Source: JBKEDS01 sp047975545 (GTDB taxonomy: Bacteria; Bacteroidota; Bacteroidia; Flavobacteriales; Flavobacteriaceae). From it: 64,000 nucleotides of DNA. Shown piece after piece: positions 54,142-63,168 of this stretch. The notes below the pieces were generated by a model. It saw only the letters and a program-made list of their open reading frames with translations. It ran no database searches and was not told where the DNA came from. Position numbers and translations under genes: made by a program. Each line of letters opens with the position of its first letter. Position 1 is the first letter of the stretch. The DNA lies in NCBI GenBank assembly GCA_047975545.1, contig JBKEDS010000004.1:71541-135540 (forward strand), read 5' to 3'.

Positions 54142-54293
54142 GCGCGTTAGGGATTGCAGCGGCATCCTTTTATGCCTTGAAAACGAACATGGAAATAGGC
54201 TTTTACATGGGGTAATACCTTGCTTTTAGGAGATGCCGAAATAAATTGGGCATAAAAGATATAGCGGAAAGCCCGACCCTAAGGGGAACGCCC
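54142..54293. repeat. conserved flavobacterial intergenic element (GCAGCGGCATCC...AAAGATATAGCGGAAAGCCC)
   Basis: The left part has GCGTTAGGGATTGCAGCGGC and ATCC, the right part AAAAGATATAGCGGAAAGCC and a GGGAACGCCC end. TTAGGG (54147-54152) pairs with CCCTAA (54277-54282), and CTTTTATGCC (54167-54176) with GGCATAAAAG (54249-54258). I remember near-identical arms from many flavobacterial genomes. The central insert of about 70 bases differs from the short loop I expect. It lies between trmB and the histidine kinase gene; the rest of that gap (53982-54322) shows nothing else. Confidence 0.65.
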
Positions 54294-54322
54294 AAATAAT
54301 AAAGCGTTTTTTTACTGATTTT

Positions 54323-55369
54323 TTATTGCGCCTTTTCGAGGGTGAACGAAAACTCGCTGCCTACGCCAAATTCGCTTTCGATATATATTTTTTCGTCGTG
54401 GGCCTCGATAATGTGTTTTACGATTGAAAGCCCGAGGCCGGAACCGCCTTCTTTTCGGGAGCCGCTTTTGTCGACCCTGTAAAAGCGCTCGAACAGGCGC
54501 GGGATATGTTCCTTGGCTATGCCCTCGCCGTTGTCGGTAACCCGAACAATTACTTTGTTTTTTATCAGGTTTTCGATGCTTACTTCGGTGGTGCCTTTTA
54601 TTTGGCCGTATTTTATGGAGTTTACTATTAGGTTGCCCAACACTTGCTGGATGCGCTCTTTGTCGGCATGAACCATTATGGGCGTTTTGTACGGCTTGTC
54701 GAAGGTTAGGGTTATGCGTTTTTTGGCGGCTTTCATTTCGAACATGTCGAACACGTTTTTTATTAGCTCCACAATGTCGAAGGTTTCTTTTTCGAGGCTT
54801 AAATCGCCTACTTCTAATTTGGTAATCATATCCAAATCCTGAACGATATACCCCAGACGCTCGATGCCCTTACTGGCCCGTTTTAGGTATTTTTCGCGTA
54901 GGTGCTGGTCGTCCATAGCGCCGTCCAGTAGGGTTAAAACATAACCTTGAACGGTAAATAACGGTGTTTTTAGTTCGTGCGATACATTGCCCAAAAATTC
55001 CTTTCGGTATTGTTCGCGTACTTTTAGGGTTTCAATTTCTATTTTTTTATCGCGGGCAAATTTATCGATTTCCTTGGTTAGGGTTTGCATATCGGTATTT
55101 ATGGTACCTTGGGCGGTTACGTTGGTTTCTTCCATTAGGGTTAGGTCGTCGTAAATTTTCTTTACCCGTTTATAAATAAAACGCTCGACCCGGTATTGGA
55201 TAATTAAAAAACACAACACGTAAACCACAACGGCAAACAGCAAAAGCTGCCACGCCACGAGATTGTAAAAGGCATATAAAAAAACACTCGTTAAGAGCGT
55301 TGTTAGCAGGGTTATATAAAGCGATGTTTTTACCGCAAACTTGTATGTTCGTTTAGATTTTATTTGCAT
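54323..55369 (-). CDS. sensor histidine kinase (PhoR-like)
   Basis: The 348-residue kinase has two membrane segments (about 13-35 and 39-58) with almost no periplasmic loop, a linker coiled coil (75-120), the phosphoacceptor H131 in 'FLGNVSHELKTPL', and the ATPase N, G1 and G2 boxes ('LGNLIVNSIKYG', 'VTDNGEGIAKEHIPRLFERFYR', 'GGSGLGLSIVKHI'). Without a sensing loop the signal may come from the membrane or cytoplasm. Its ATG overlaps the response-regulator stop (TAATG), so both are coupled. Confidence 0.93.
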   Translation of the reverse strand: MQIKSKRTYKFAVKTSLYITLLTTLLTSVFLYAFYNLVAWQLLLFAVVVYVLCFLIIQYRVERFIYKRVKKIYDDLTLMEETNVTAQGTINTDMQTLTKEIDKFARDKKIEIETLKVREQYRKEFLGNVSHELKTPLFTVQGYVLTLLDGAMDDQHLREKYLKRASKGIERLGYIVQDLDMITKLEVGDLSLEKETFDIVELIKNVFDMFEMKAAKKRITLTFDKPYKTPIMVHADKERIQQVLGNLIVNSIKYGQIKGTTEVSIENLIKNKVIVRVTDNGEGIAKEHIPRLFERFYRVDKSGSRKEGGSGLGLSIVKHIIEAHDEKIYIESEFGVGSEFSFTLEKAQ

Positions 55370-56049
55370 TAATCTACAAACTTATAGCCTACGCCTTTTA
55401 TGGTTTTAAAGCTGTCGTCGCCAATTTTTTCGCGCAATTTTCTAATATGTACGTCTATGGTACGACCGCCCACAACCACTTCGTTGCCCCAAACAGTATC
55501 CAGGATTTCGTCGCGCTTAAATACTTTTCCGGGTTTGGATGCTAATAATGACAGGAGTTCGAATTCTTTTCTTGGCAGGATTATTTCCTTGCCTTTTGAT
55601 GTTATTTTGTATTCGTCGCGGTTAATAACAAGGTCGCCTATTTTAACGGTATCTTCTACTTCATCATCTTTAAAACGGCGTAATAGCGCTTTTATTTTGC
55701 TTACCAAAACCTTGGGTTTTATGGGCTTTGTAATATAGTCGTCGGCCCCGGCATCGAACCCGGCTACTTGCGAATAGTCTTCGCCACGGGCGGTTAAAAA
55801 CACGATAAGCGTATTTTGTAAGGGTTGGTGTTTGCGTATTTGCTCGCAAGCCTCGATGCCGTCCATTTCGGGCATCATAACGTCCATGATGATAAGCTGG
55901 GGCAATTCTTTTTTGGCTTTTTTTACGCCCTGACTACCGTTTTCGGCGGTAATAATTTGGTAGCCCTCGTTGGATAGGTTATAGCCTACAATTTCCAAAA
56001 TATCGGGTTCGTCGTCGACCAACAGTATTTTTATGTCTTTTTTATTCAC
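55369..56049 (-). CDS. OmpR/PhoB-family response regulator
   Basis: The receiver domain has acidic pocket D12/D13, phosphoacceptor D56 ('IIMDVMMPEMDG'), 'TARGED' and K105-region 'YITKPIKPK'. A winged-helix effector domain follows ('RKEFELLSLLASKPGKVFKRDEIL', 'GGRTIDVHIRKLREKIG', 'GVGYKFVD'). The start is GTG (56049-56047), which immediately follows leader module R2 copy 2. It pairs with the downstream kinase and is likely a PhoB-like regulator, though the stimulus is unknown. Confidence 0.93.
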   Translation of the reverse strand: MNKKDIKILLVDDEPDILEIVGYNLSNEGYQIITAENGSQGVKKAKKELPQLIIMDVMMPEMDGIEACEQIRKHQPLQNTLIVFLTARGEDYSQVAGFDAGADDYITKPIKPKVLVSKIKALLRRFKDDEVEDTVKIGDLVINRDEYKITSKGKEIILPRKEFELLSLLASKPGKVFKRDEILDTVWGNEVVVGGRTIDVHIRKLREKIGDDSFKTIKGVGYKFVD

Positions 56050-56197
56050 ACGAATAAGTTTAAGTTAAACATTTTGATTTTAAGTTTTTAAACAACATAG
56101 CAAAAAAGCCGAAAAGCTTACTGTCCGTTGTTTTTATTCATGACCTTTTGTGGAAGGCCTTACCTGGCTTTGCTGAAGCCCTCGATGAGGGTTTCAT
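56050..56197 (-). repeat. leader module R2, copy 2 (abuts response regulator)
   Basis: This is the reverse-strand counterpart of 20968-21117. Its hairpins are CCCTC-ATC-GAGGG, GGCTT-CAGCA-AAGCC and GGCCTT...AAGGTC, then AAGC-TTTTCG-GCTT with a T run, and a tail ending TTATTCGT. The last base touches the GTG start codon of the response regulator. Compared with copy 1, loop bases vary and one stem shows A-T versus G-T, so pairing is kept. Confidence 0.8.
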
Positions 56198-56401
56198 TAA
56201 TTACAAAATAAAAAATTATTTAACAAGTTCAAAGATATAACTATTAAAAGCAATTTAAACTTTGTTGTTTAATTGATAACGTTAAGGTAACACAAATTTT
56301 ACGAAACCTTAAATTTTCAAGCGACACGAAAGACTTTAACAGTTTTTTGGCATCACTTTTGCGATAAAAATGGTACTTTTGGTTAGTATTTTTATTCAAT
56401 T

Positions 56402-56496
56402 ATGAAAGCCCATAATGGGCATTTGGCAAACAATAGCCATTACCCGCCAAAATAATTAAATAACTGAACCATAGGTTCTTGATAAAATTTAAATAG
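56402..56496 (+). repeat. leader module R1, copy 2 (abuts small T9SS gene)
   Basis: This is a 95-base copy of 21118-21212 with two substitutions. It ends directly at the ATG of the gene at 56497, and the identity runs on through ATGAAAAA. It diverges from R2 copy 2. The 204 bases between the two modules (56198-56401) are AT-rich and should hold both promoters. Confidence 0.85.
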
Positions 56497-56841
56497 ATGA
56501 AAAAACACTACTATTACTTTCTTTTTATATTAGCGTTTTTGGTCCTGCCCTTTGGTGCAATTGGCCAAAATGGTGCTAATGGTAGTGATTTTACTCCTAA
56601 TAGAATCGAAGGCTTGTCGGTATACCCCAATCCTGTTTCGGGCGGCAAAGACCGTATTTTTATTACTTCAAACAAAAATCTTACAAAAAAAATCGAGTTT
56701 TACGATGTTTTGGGCAAACAGGTGTATACAACTGTTTTAACCGGAAAGGAACTTGATATTTCCCACCTCAACAAAGGGGTTTATATTTTAAAAATTACCG
56801 AAAAAAGCGTAAGCGAAACACGTAAGTTAATTATAAAGTAA
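56497..56841 (+). CDS. minimal T9SS cargo: signal peptide plus C-terminal sorting domain
   Basis: The 114-residue precursor has a signal peptide (hydrophobic 6-20, 'GAIGQ') and then almost only a type A T9SS sorting domain from about residue 38 ('LSVYPNPV', 'KIEFYDVLGKQVY', 'LNKGVYILKI', 'RKLIIK'). There is hardly room for any passenger domain. It may be a remnant of a larger protein, a surface peptide, or a decoy for the sorting machinery. It is headed by leader module R1, and another T9SS protein follows 110 bases downstream. Confidence 0.8.
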   Translation: MKKHYYYFLFILAFLVLPFGAIGQNGANGSDFTPNRIEGLSVYPNPVSGGKDRIFITSNKNLTKKIEFYDVLGKQVYTTVLTGKELDISHLNKGVYILKITEKSVSETRKLIIK

Positions 56842-56951
56842 AGACTGTATTATTTTACGGTTAAATCACCTCTATCCCCGATAGCGCATAAGGCCTGCTT
56901 GTTATGGATTGATTAGTTTTAAACTATTAATTAATTCAAAATAACATACTT

Positions 56952-58544
56952 ATGAAACATTTTTACACTTTATTTACTGTTTTTATTTCCGCTGCGTCAT
57001 TTGGGCAAGTGGAAATCTTTAACGTTTCGGGAGGCGGCGCCTTACCTTCCAACTGGGCAGCCGCCAATAATGTAACAACCAACGACATTGACAAAACTTC
57101 TTATTATTTAGTTGATGCGGGCGACCCCTCGGATAATATTGAAACCGACGTGTATGATTTATCGGCCTATGTTTCTGCCGAATTTAAATTAAACGTTGCC
57201 ACTTTTGGCTCGGGTGCTGCAAACCCGGCTTTAATAGAAATTTCGTTCGATGGCGGCGCTACTTATACCCAAACCGCAACAAGCAGCACGCCTTCCTCCG
57301 GCTCAATCTATATCGATGGCGGTACTATTAGCCTAAGCAGTATTTCCAACCAAGTAAAATTAAGAATTTCCAACAATGGAACTTCGGGAAGAGGTGTTAG
57401 GTTGAAAAACTTAGTTTTATTGGCTTACGATGCAAGCCCTTTAATTACCGTTGGCTCTACATCCATAAATAATTTAAATTACGTTGAAGGCGGAAGTTCC
57501 ACAGAAGATTCTTTTGCTGTTGAAGGTGTAAATCTTACAGATAATATTGTTTTAACCCCATCAACAAATTTCGAAATTTCCGAAACATCGGGTTCAGGCT
57601 ATGTAGATACCTCGATAACACTAACCCCAACTTCGGGAACGGTAGCTTCCACGACTATTTATGTTAGGCTAAAATCGGGATTAACCGTAAACGGTTATTC
57701 GGGCAACGTTAATATTACCAGTACCAATGCTTCGGATAAAGTAGTGGCTTTGTCCGGAAGCGTGTTTGCCCCAACAACAAATTCAATAAAAATAACGGGA
57801 GTTTACGATGCCCTAAACAACAACACCCCTAAAGGCATTGAGCTTTACGTTATTAACGATATTGCCGACTTATCTTTATTTGGAGTAGGAAGCGCCAATA
57901 ACGGCGACGGCACCGATGGGCAAGAGTTTACATTTCCCGCCGTATCGGTTACGGCCGGCACTTACCTATATGTTACAACCGATATTAGCGGTTTTAATGC
58001 TTTTTTCAACACATCAATAACCAACTACCAAAGCGGCATCATGTCAATTAATGGCGATGATGCCATAGAACTATTTGAAAACGGACAAGTAATAGACACT
58101 TTTGGTGATATTAATGTAGATGGAACAGGCACGGCATGGGACTACGTTGACGGATGGGCTTACAGAAACGACGGCACAGGCCCCGACGGCACAACCTTCA
58201 ACATAAATAACTGGACTTTTAGCGGCACCGAAAAATTAGATGGCACGACAAATGCACTATCAACAAATCCATTCCCTTCAAACTCACCTGTTTTATCATC
58301 CACTAAACACCAAATTGAAGGCTTTAGCCTATACCCCAACCCAACCAACTTGGGCTATGTTAACATTAGCACAAAAAGCAATGCCGCACTAAATATTTTG
58401 GTTTTCGATATGTTGGGAAAACAAGTACTTAACAAAAACATTAGCGGCAGCACCCTTGATGTTTCGGCTTTAAGTAGCGGTGTTTATATTTTGAAAATAG
58501 CGCAGGACGGTGCTATTGGCACACAAAAATTGGTGGTAAAATAA
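56952..58544 (+). CDS. secreted lamin-tail-domain protein with T9SS sorting domain
   Basis: The 530-residue precursor has a signal peptide ('TVFISAASFGQ') and a beta-rich N-terminal part with repeated Ser/Thr/Gly loops. A lamin-tail-like domain follows at about 275-410 ('IKITGVYDALNNNTPKGIELYV', 'FPAVSVTAGTYLYVTTD', 'ELFENGQVIDTFGD'). A T9SS type A domain ends the chain ('FSLYPNPTN', 'VFDMLGKQVL', 'SSGVYILKI'). Lamin-tail domains often accompany extracellular nucleases, but no nuclease motif is visible. It is exported to the surface or medium. Confidence 0.82.
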   Translation: MKHFYTLFTVFISAASFGQVEIFNVSGGGALPSNWAAANNVTTNDIDKTSYYLVDAGDPSDNIETDVYDLSAYVSAEFKLNVATFGSGAANPALIEISFDGGATYTQTATSSTPSSGSIYIDGGTISLSSISNQVKLRISNNGTSGRGVRLKNLVLLAYDASPLITVGSTSINNLNYVEGGSSTEDSFAVEGVNLTDNIVLTPSTNFEISETSGSGYVDTSITLTPTSGTVASTTIYVRLKSGLTVNGYSGNVNITSTNASDKVVALSGSVFAPTTNSIKITGVYDALNNNTPKGIELYVINDIADLSLFGVGSANNGDGTDGQEFTFPAVSVTAGTYLYVTTDISGFNAFFNTSITNYQSGIMSINGDDAIELFENGQVIDTFGDINVDGTGTAWDYVDGWAYRNDGTGPDGTTFNINNWTFSGTEKLDGTTNALSTNPFPSNSPVLSSTKHQIEGFSLYPNPTNLGYVNISTKSNAALNILVFDMLGKQVLNKNISGSTLDVSALSSGVYILKIAQDGAIGTQKLVVK

Positions 58545-58573
58545 TAGTTTTACTTTATGCTTAAAAGAATTTC

Positions 58574-58620
58574 ATATTTAAATCGGTGGCTTCGACAGGC
58601 TCTGCCACCGATTTAAATAT
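58574..58620. terminator. 17-bp perfect inverted repeat after the T9SS gene
   Basis: ATATTTAAATCGGTGGC (58574-58590) is exactly complementary to 58604-58620, with a 13-base loop TTCGACAGGCTCT. The GGTGGCTTCGACAGGCT style is a known intergenic repeat in Bacteroidota to my memory. It probably acts as a 3'-end hairpin of the T9SS gene and lies just before the next promoter. Confidence 0.7.
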
Positions 58621-58634
58621 CATACCTTTGCAGT

Positions 58635-59612
58635 ATGATAAATGCGACCTCTATTTTTTCGGTAACCGATAAGAATTTTGAAGACTTGGCACTTCAAGTT
58701 TTTAACTTTCAATTTAAAAACAATCGGGTTTATAGGTCGTTTTGCCACTTGCTCAACGTGCATCCCAGCGATGTTAACGCCATAAACAATATTCCGTTTT
58801 TGCCCATTCAATTTTTTAAATCGCACCGTGTTTTAAGTTCCGATGCCAAAATTGAAACTGTTTTTACCAGTTCGGGCACTACGGGAAGCACAACAAGCAA
58901 ACACTTTGTTTCCGATTTATATATATATGAAGAAAGCTTTACCGAAGGCTTTAACCATTTTTACGGCAAGGTTGAAGATTATGTGGTTTTGGCTCTTTTG
59001 CCCTCGTATTTAGAGCGGGAAGGCTCGTCGTTAATCTATATGGTGGAGGCGCTTATAAAGCAATCAAATCATGTTGAAAGCGGATTTTACCTTCATAACA
59101 TTTCAGAATTAAAAGAAACTTTAATACGGTTGGATTCCGAAGGTAAAAAAACACTTTTAATAGGGGTTTCGTTTGCCTTGTTGGATTTGGTCGAGGCGCA
59201 TTCTTTTCAACTAAACAACACCATTGTTATGGAAACGGGCGGCATGAAAGGGCGCAGAAAGGAACTAATACGCGAAGACCTCCACCACCAATTAAAATCG
59301 GGGTTTGGGGTTAGCGCCATACACAGCGAATACGGCATGACCGAGCTACTAAGCCAAGCCTACTCCAAAGGAAACGGCACATTTAATTGCCCGCCGTGGA
59401 TGCGCATTTTAGCCCGCGACACCGAAGACGCCCTAACCTTGCTCCCCAACGGAAAAACGGGCGGCATTAACGTTATCGATTTGGCCAATATTAATTCCTG
59501 TTCGTTTATTGCCACGCAGGATTTGGGCAAAACATACCCCGATGGGGCGTTTGAAATTTTGGGGCGTTTTGATGCTTCGGACATTAGGGGCTGCAACCTT
59601 ATGGTGCTATAA
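58635..59612 (+). CDS. LuxE-like acyl-protein synthetase / acyltransferase
   Basis: This 325-residue protein belongs to the ANL (acyl-adenylating) group of LuxE type. The phosphate loop reads 'TSSGTTGSTTSKH', followed by 'LPSYLEREGSSLIYMVE', 'METGGMKGRRKEL', 'IHSEYGMTELLSQAY' and 'GRFDASDIRGCNLMVL'. LuxE activates fatty acids for reduction in luminous bacteria, but no lux genes are present here. Bacteroidota commonly carry this gene alone, with unknown substrate. A TACCTTTG box (58623-58630) ends four bases before the ATG. Confidence 0.82.
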   Translation: MINATSIFSVTDKNFEDLALQVFNFQFKNNRVYRSFCHLLNVHPSDVNAINNIPFLPIQFFKSHRVLSSDAKIETVFTSSGTTGSTTSKHFVSDLYIYEESFTEGFNHFYGKVEDYVVLALLPSYLEREGSSLIYMVEALIKQSNHVESGFYLHNISELKETLIRLDSEGKKTLLIGVSFALLDLVEAHSFQLNNTIVMETGGMKGRRKELIREDLHHQLKSGFGVSAIHSEYGMTELLSQAYSKGNGTFNCPPWMRILARDTEDALTLLPNGKTGGINVIDLANINSCSFIATQDLGKTYPDGAFEILGRFDASDIRGCNLMVL

Positions 59613-59726
59613 ATTAATACACTATGTTAAAAAAAGTTAAAATAAGTAAGCCACAAAACAACCTACCGACTAACCCCGTGCAAGGATTAATTTTAAAGAT
59701 TAATTTTTAGTTAGTTGGTTAATTGA

Positions 59727-59756
59727 AAAAGCCTGAAACTTTCGTTTCAGGCTTTT
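59727..59756. terminator. bidirectional terminator between LuxE-like gene and tyrS
   Basis: AAAAGCCTGAAAC (59727-59739) and GTTTCAGGCTTTT (59744-59756) form a 13-bp stem with a TTTC loop and A/T flanks, suited to stop both convergent genes. Confidence 0.9.
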
Positions 59757-59762
59757 GAATTT

Positions 59763-61061
59763 TTAAACAATTTGCAGTACAAAATAATTTTTCTTGCCAC
59801 GTTGCAACAACACAAATTTGTTGTTTATTAAATCGGTTTTGGTAATAAAATAGCCTTCTTGCACCTTTTCTTTGTTTACGGCCACGGCATTTTCCTTTAA
59901 AGCCCGACGTGCTTCGCCATTGGATTTTAAAAATCCGCCTTTTTCGGCCAAAGCGGCAATAATATCAAGACCATTTCCTTCTAAATCGGTTTTTGAAATT
60001 TGGGTTTGCGGCACGCCTTCAAAAACATCCAAAAAGGTTTTTTCGTTAAGGGCTTTTAAATCTTCGCTTGTTGATGCGCCAAACAGTATTTCGCTTGCTT
60101 TAACGGCGTTTTCCAATTCGTCTTTAGAATGCACCATAGTGGTAATTTCTTCGGCCAAACGTTTTTGAAGTACTCTTAAATGTGGCGCTTCGTTATGCGT
60201 TTTAATTAGAGCTTCTATTTCTTCCTTTGGTAAAAAAGTAAATATTTTAATATATTTTTCGGCATCGGTATCGCTGGTATTCAGCCAATATTGGTAAAAT
60301 TTGTAGGGCGAAGTGCGTTCGGCATCCAACCACACGTTTCCGCCTTCGGTTTTACCAAATTTGGTGCCATCGGCCTTGGTAATTAAAGGCCAAGTTAAGG
60401 CATAACCTTTTCCGCCGGCAATACGCCTAATAAGCTCGGTTCCGGTTGTAATGTTGCCCCATTGGTCGCTACCGCCCATTTGGAGGGTACATTGTTTGTC
60501 GTTGTATAAATGTAGAAAATCGTAACCCTGCACGAGCTGATAAGTAAACTCGGTAAAGCTCATGCCTTCGGACGATTCGGCGGATAAGCGTTTTTTAACC
60601 GAATCCTTGGCCATCATATAGTTAACGGTAATATGCTTGCCTACATCGCGAATAAACCCAAGAAACGAAAACTGCTTCATCCAATCGTAGTTGTTTACCA
60701 TTAAAGCAGCGTTATCGGCATTGCTGTCGAAATCCAAAAACCGGGAAAGCTGTTCCTTTATGGCATTTTGGTTGTGCAGCAAGGTGGCCTCGTCCAACAA
60801 ATTGCGTTCGGCCGATTTTCCCGAGGGGTCGCCAATCATGCCCGTAGCACCGCCAACAAGCGCAATAGGCTTATGCCCCGCCAATTGAAAATGCCTAAGC
60901 CCCATGACACCTACCAAATGCCCGATGTGCAGGGAGTCGGCCGTGGGGTCTATACCCACATAAGCCAAGCGCATGGCTTCCATTACATGTTCTTCGGTTC
61001 CGGGCATGCAGTCCTGTACCATACCGCGCCATGTTAGTTCTTCCACAAAATTCTTGGTCAT
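59763..61061 (-). CDS. tyrS: tyrosine-tRNA ligase
   Basis: This class I aminoacyl-tRNA synthetase charges tRNA(Tyr). Its motifs are the HIGH box in 'DSLHIGHLVGVMGLRHFQ', 'GGATGMIGDPSGKS', 'QMGGSDQWGN', the KMSKS-like loop 'KFGKTEGG' and a C-terminal S4 domain. I chose ATG 61061 (432 residues); a frame open ten codons further upstream would overlap the promoter region. It is transcribed away from the epimerase gene, and the TATCTTTG at about 61090 is a likely -7 box. Confidence 0.95.
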   Translation of the reverse strand: MTKNFVEELTWRGMVQDCMPGTEEHVMEAMRLAYVGIDPTADSLHIGHLVGVMGLRHFQLAGHKPIALVGGATGMIGDPSGKSAERNLLDEATLLHNQNAIKEQLSRFLDFDSNADNAALMVNNYDWMKQFSFLGFIRDVGKHITVNYMMAKDSVKKRLSAESSEGMSFTEFTYQLVQGYDFLHLYNDKQCTLQMGGSDQWGNITTGTELIRRIAGGKGYALTWPLITKADGTKFGKTEGGNVWLDAERTSPYKFYQYWLNTSDTDAEKYIKIFTFLPKEEIEALIKTHNEAPHLRVLQKRLAEEITTMVHSKDELENAVKASEILFGASTSEDLKALNEKTFLDVFEGVPQTQISKTDLEGNGLDIIAALAEKGGFLKSNGEARRALKENAVAVNKEKVQEGYFITKTDLINNKFVLLQRGKKNYFVLQIV

Positions 61062-61149
61062 ATTTTTTTGTCTTTTGATAATATTTGGCAAAGATAAAAA
61101 TCAATGTAGAATTACTAATCAATTATGAATAATTCTTTACTTTAGTGGC

Positions 61150-62187
61150 ATGATATTAGTTACTGGAGGTACCGGTTTGGTTGGCGCACATTTGCTTTAT
61201 AATTTGGTTAGCAACAACCAAAACGTTAAGGCTATTTACCGAAACAAAGCCAAGATTGAGCAAACCAAGCAGGTTTTTGCCACTTATACCAACCAATACG
61301 AATCTATTTTTAATTTAATTGAATGGGTGCAAGCCGATATTTTGGATATTCCCGCCCTTACCGAAGCCTTTAAAAACGTTGATTATGTATACCATTGCGC
61401 TGCTTTTGTGTCGTTCGAGCCAAACAAATACCTTTTACTACGAAAAACAAATATTGAAGGTACGGCAAATATTGTTAACCTTTGCCTAAGCACATCCGTT
61501 AAAAAGCTATGTTATGTTAGCTCCATTGCTACTTTGGGCTCGCCTTTAAAACACGAGCCTATTACCGAGGAAACTTTTTGGAACCCCGAAAACGACAATA
61601 GCGTTTATGCCATTACAAAATACGGTGCCGAAATGGAGGTTTGGCGCGGTACGCAGGAAGGCCTAAACGCCGTAGTAGTAAACCCCGGTGTTATTTTAGG
61701 CGCCGGAATATGGAAATACGGTACGGGCGGCCTGTTTAAACGTGCCAAAAAAGGTTTAAAACATTATACGTCCGGTAGCATAGGACTTGTGGCCGTTGAA
61801 GATGTTGTAAGCATTATGGTTACATTAATGCAAAGCAAAGCCAACAACGAACGCTTTATTTTGGTTGCCGAAAACTGGCCTTACAAACGTTTTTTACAAA
61901 CCCTATCCAAAGCTGTTGATGCCAAGCCACCAAAAAAAGAAGCCCAAAAATGGCTGTTAAGCCTTGCTTGGCGATTGGATTGGTTAAAACACAAGCTAAC
62001 GGGAAAACGCAGATTGCTAACCAAACAATTAGCAAAATCGTTAACCAACAAAGCGGTTTACAACAACGAAAAAATTAAAAACACGCTTGATTTCGAATTT
62101 AAGGATGTAAACACAACCATTAATAAAATTGGAACGTGTTTTTTGAAGCGACAATGTTCCAAAAATAGTCGAAGGGATTTTGCTTAA
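61150..62187 (+). CDS. NAD-dependent epimerase/dehydratase family protein
   Basis: The 345-residue extended short-chain dehydrogenase has the NAD motif 'VTGGTGLVGAHLL' (G-x-x-G-x-x-G) near its start, 'YVSSIATLG' and the YxxxK catalytic pair in 'VYAITKYGAEME'. The N-terminal half resembles dihydroflavonol reductase-like or 3-beta-HSD-like proteins. The substrate cannot be told. The C-terminal end is Lys/Arg-rich. It stands between tyrS (divergent) and fabD. Confidence 0.82.
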   Translation: MILVTGGTGLVGAHLLYNLVSNNQNVKAIYRNKAKIEQTKQVFATYTNQYESIFNLIEWVQADILDIPALTEAFKNVDYVYHCAAFVSFEPNKYLLLRKTNIEGTANIVNLCLSTSVKKLCYVSSIATLGSPLKHEPITEETFWNPENDNSVYAITKYGAEMEVWRGTQEGLNAVVVNPGVILGAGIWKYGTGGLFKRAKKGLKHYTSGSIGLVAVEDVVSIMVTLMQSKANNERFILVAENWPYKRFLQTLSKAVDAKPPKKEAQKWLLSLAWRLDWLKHKLTGKRRLLTKQLAKSLTNKAVYNNEKIKNTLDFEFKDVNTTINKIGTCFLKRQCSKNSRRDFA

Positions 62188-62255
62188 AAACTCTATTTTT
62201 AGTTTTAATCGGAAGCAAATTAGCACATCCAAAGCGCCGTGTAATTATTTATTCC

Positions 62256-62263
62256 TATTTTTG
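62256..62263 (+). promoter_or_regulatory. -7 box upstream of fabD
   Basis: TATTTTTG is an exact TAnnTTTG match 23 bases before the fabD start. No TTG stands at the ideal distance upstream. Confidence 0.45.
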
Positions 62264-62286
62264 CCCTACTTAAAACCATACCAATT

Positions 62287-63168
62287 ATGAACGCATATAT
62301 ATTTCCCGGACAAGGCGCCCAATTCACGGGAATGGGCTTGGATCTTTACGAAAAATCGCCTTTGGCGCAAGAACTGTTCGAGCAAGCCAATAGCATCCTC
62401 GGCTTTTTAATTACCGACGCTATGTTCGAAGGCACTGCCGAAGCCCTTAAAGAAACCAAAGTAACCCAACCCGCCATATTTTTACACTCGGTAATATTAG
62501 CCAAAACCTTGGGCGAAAATTTTAAGCCCGACATGGTTGCAGGACATTCGCTTGGCGAGTTTTCGGCCTTGGTTGCCAATGGCACCTTAACTTTTGAAGA
62601 TGGCCTAAATTTAGTGTCGCAACGTGCATTAGCCATGCAAAAGGCTTGCGAATTAACCCCCGGAACCATGGCCGCCGTTTTGGGCTTGGACGATGCCGTT
62701 GTAGAGAAAATATGTGCCCAAACCAACGGTGTTGTAGTTGCAGCCAATTACAATTGCCCCGGACAGTTGGTTATTTCGGGCGAAATTAACGCCGTTAACA
62801 CAGCCTGCGAAGCCTTAAAGGAAGCCGGCGCCCGTCGTGCCCTGGTGCTGCCCGTTGGCGGTGCGTTCCACTCGCCCCTAATGGAGCCCGCAAGGGAAGA
62901 ATTGGCTGCCGCCATAGAAAATACGGTTTTTAGCAAACCCACTTGTCCCATTTACCAAAATGTTACGGCCAATGCCATAACGGACGAAGCCGCAATTAAA
63001 ACCAACCTAATATCGCAACTTACCGCACCGGTACGCTGGACCCAATCCGTACAAGGTATGGTTAAAGATGGTGCTACCTTATTTACCGAAGTTGGCCCGG
63101 GCAACGTGTTGCAAGGTTTGGTTAAAAAAATAGACAGAGAAGCACAAACCGCTTCGGCCGCTTTATAA
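62287..63168 (+). CDS. fabD: malonyl-CoA:ACP transacylase
   Basis: FabD moves malonyl groups from CoA to acyl carrier protein for fatty-acid synthesis. The active-site Ser is S88 in GHSLGE and the His is H195 in 'GAFHSPLM'. The start 'YIFPGQGAQFTGMG' and Arg in 'RALAMQKAC' are conserved. At 293 residues it is full length. Its stop codon overlaps the lspA start (TAATG), so the two are translated together. Confidence 0.95.
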   Translation: MNAYIFPGQGAQFTGMGLDLYEKSPLAQELFEQANSILGFLITDAMFEGTAEALKETKVTQPAIFLHSVILAKTLGENFKPDMVAGHSLGEFSALVANGTLTFEDGLNLVSQRALAMQKACELTPGTMAAVLGLDDAVVEKICAQTNGVVVAANYNCPGQLVISGEINAVNTACEALKEAGARRALVLPVGGAFHSPLMEPAREELAAAIENTVFSKPTCPIYQNVTANAITDEAAIKTNLISQLTAPVRWTQSVQGMVKDGATLFTEVGPGNVLQGLVKKIDREAQTASAAL

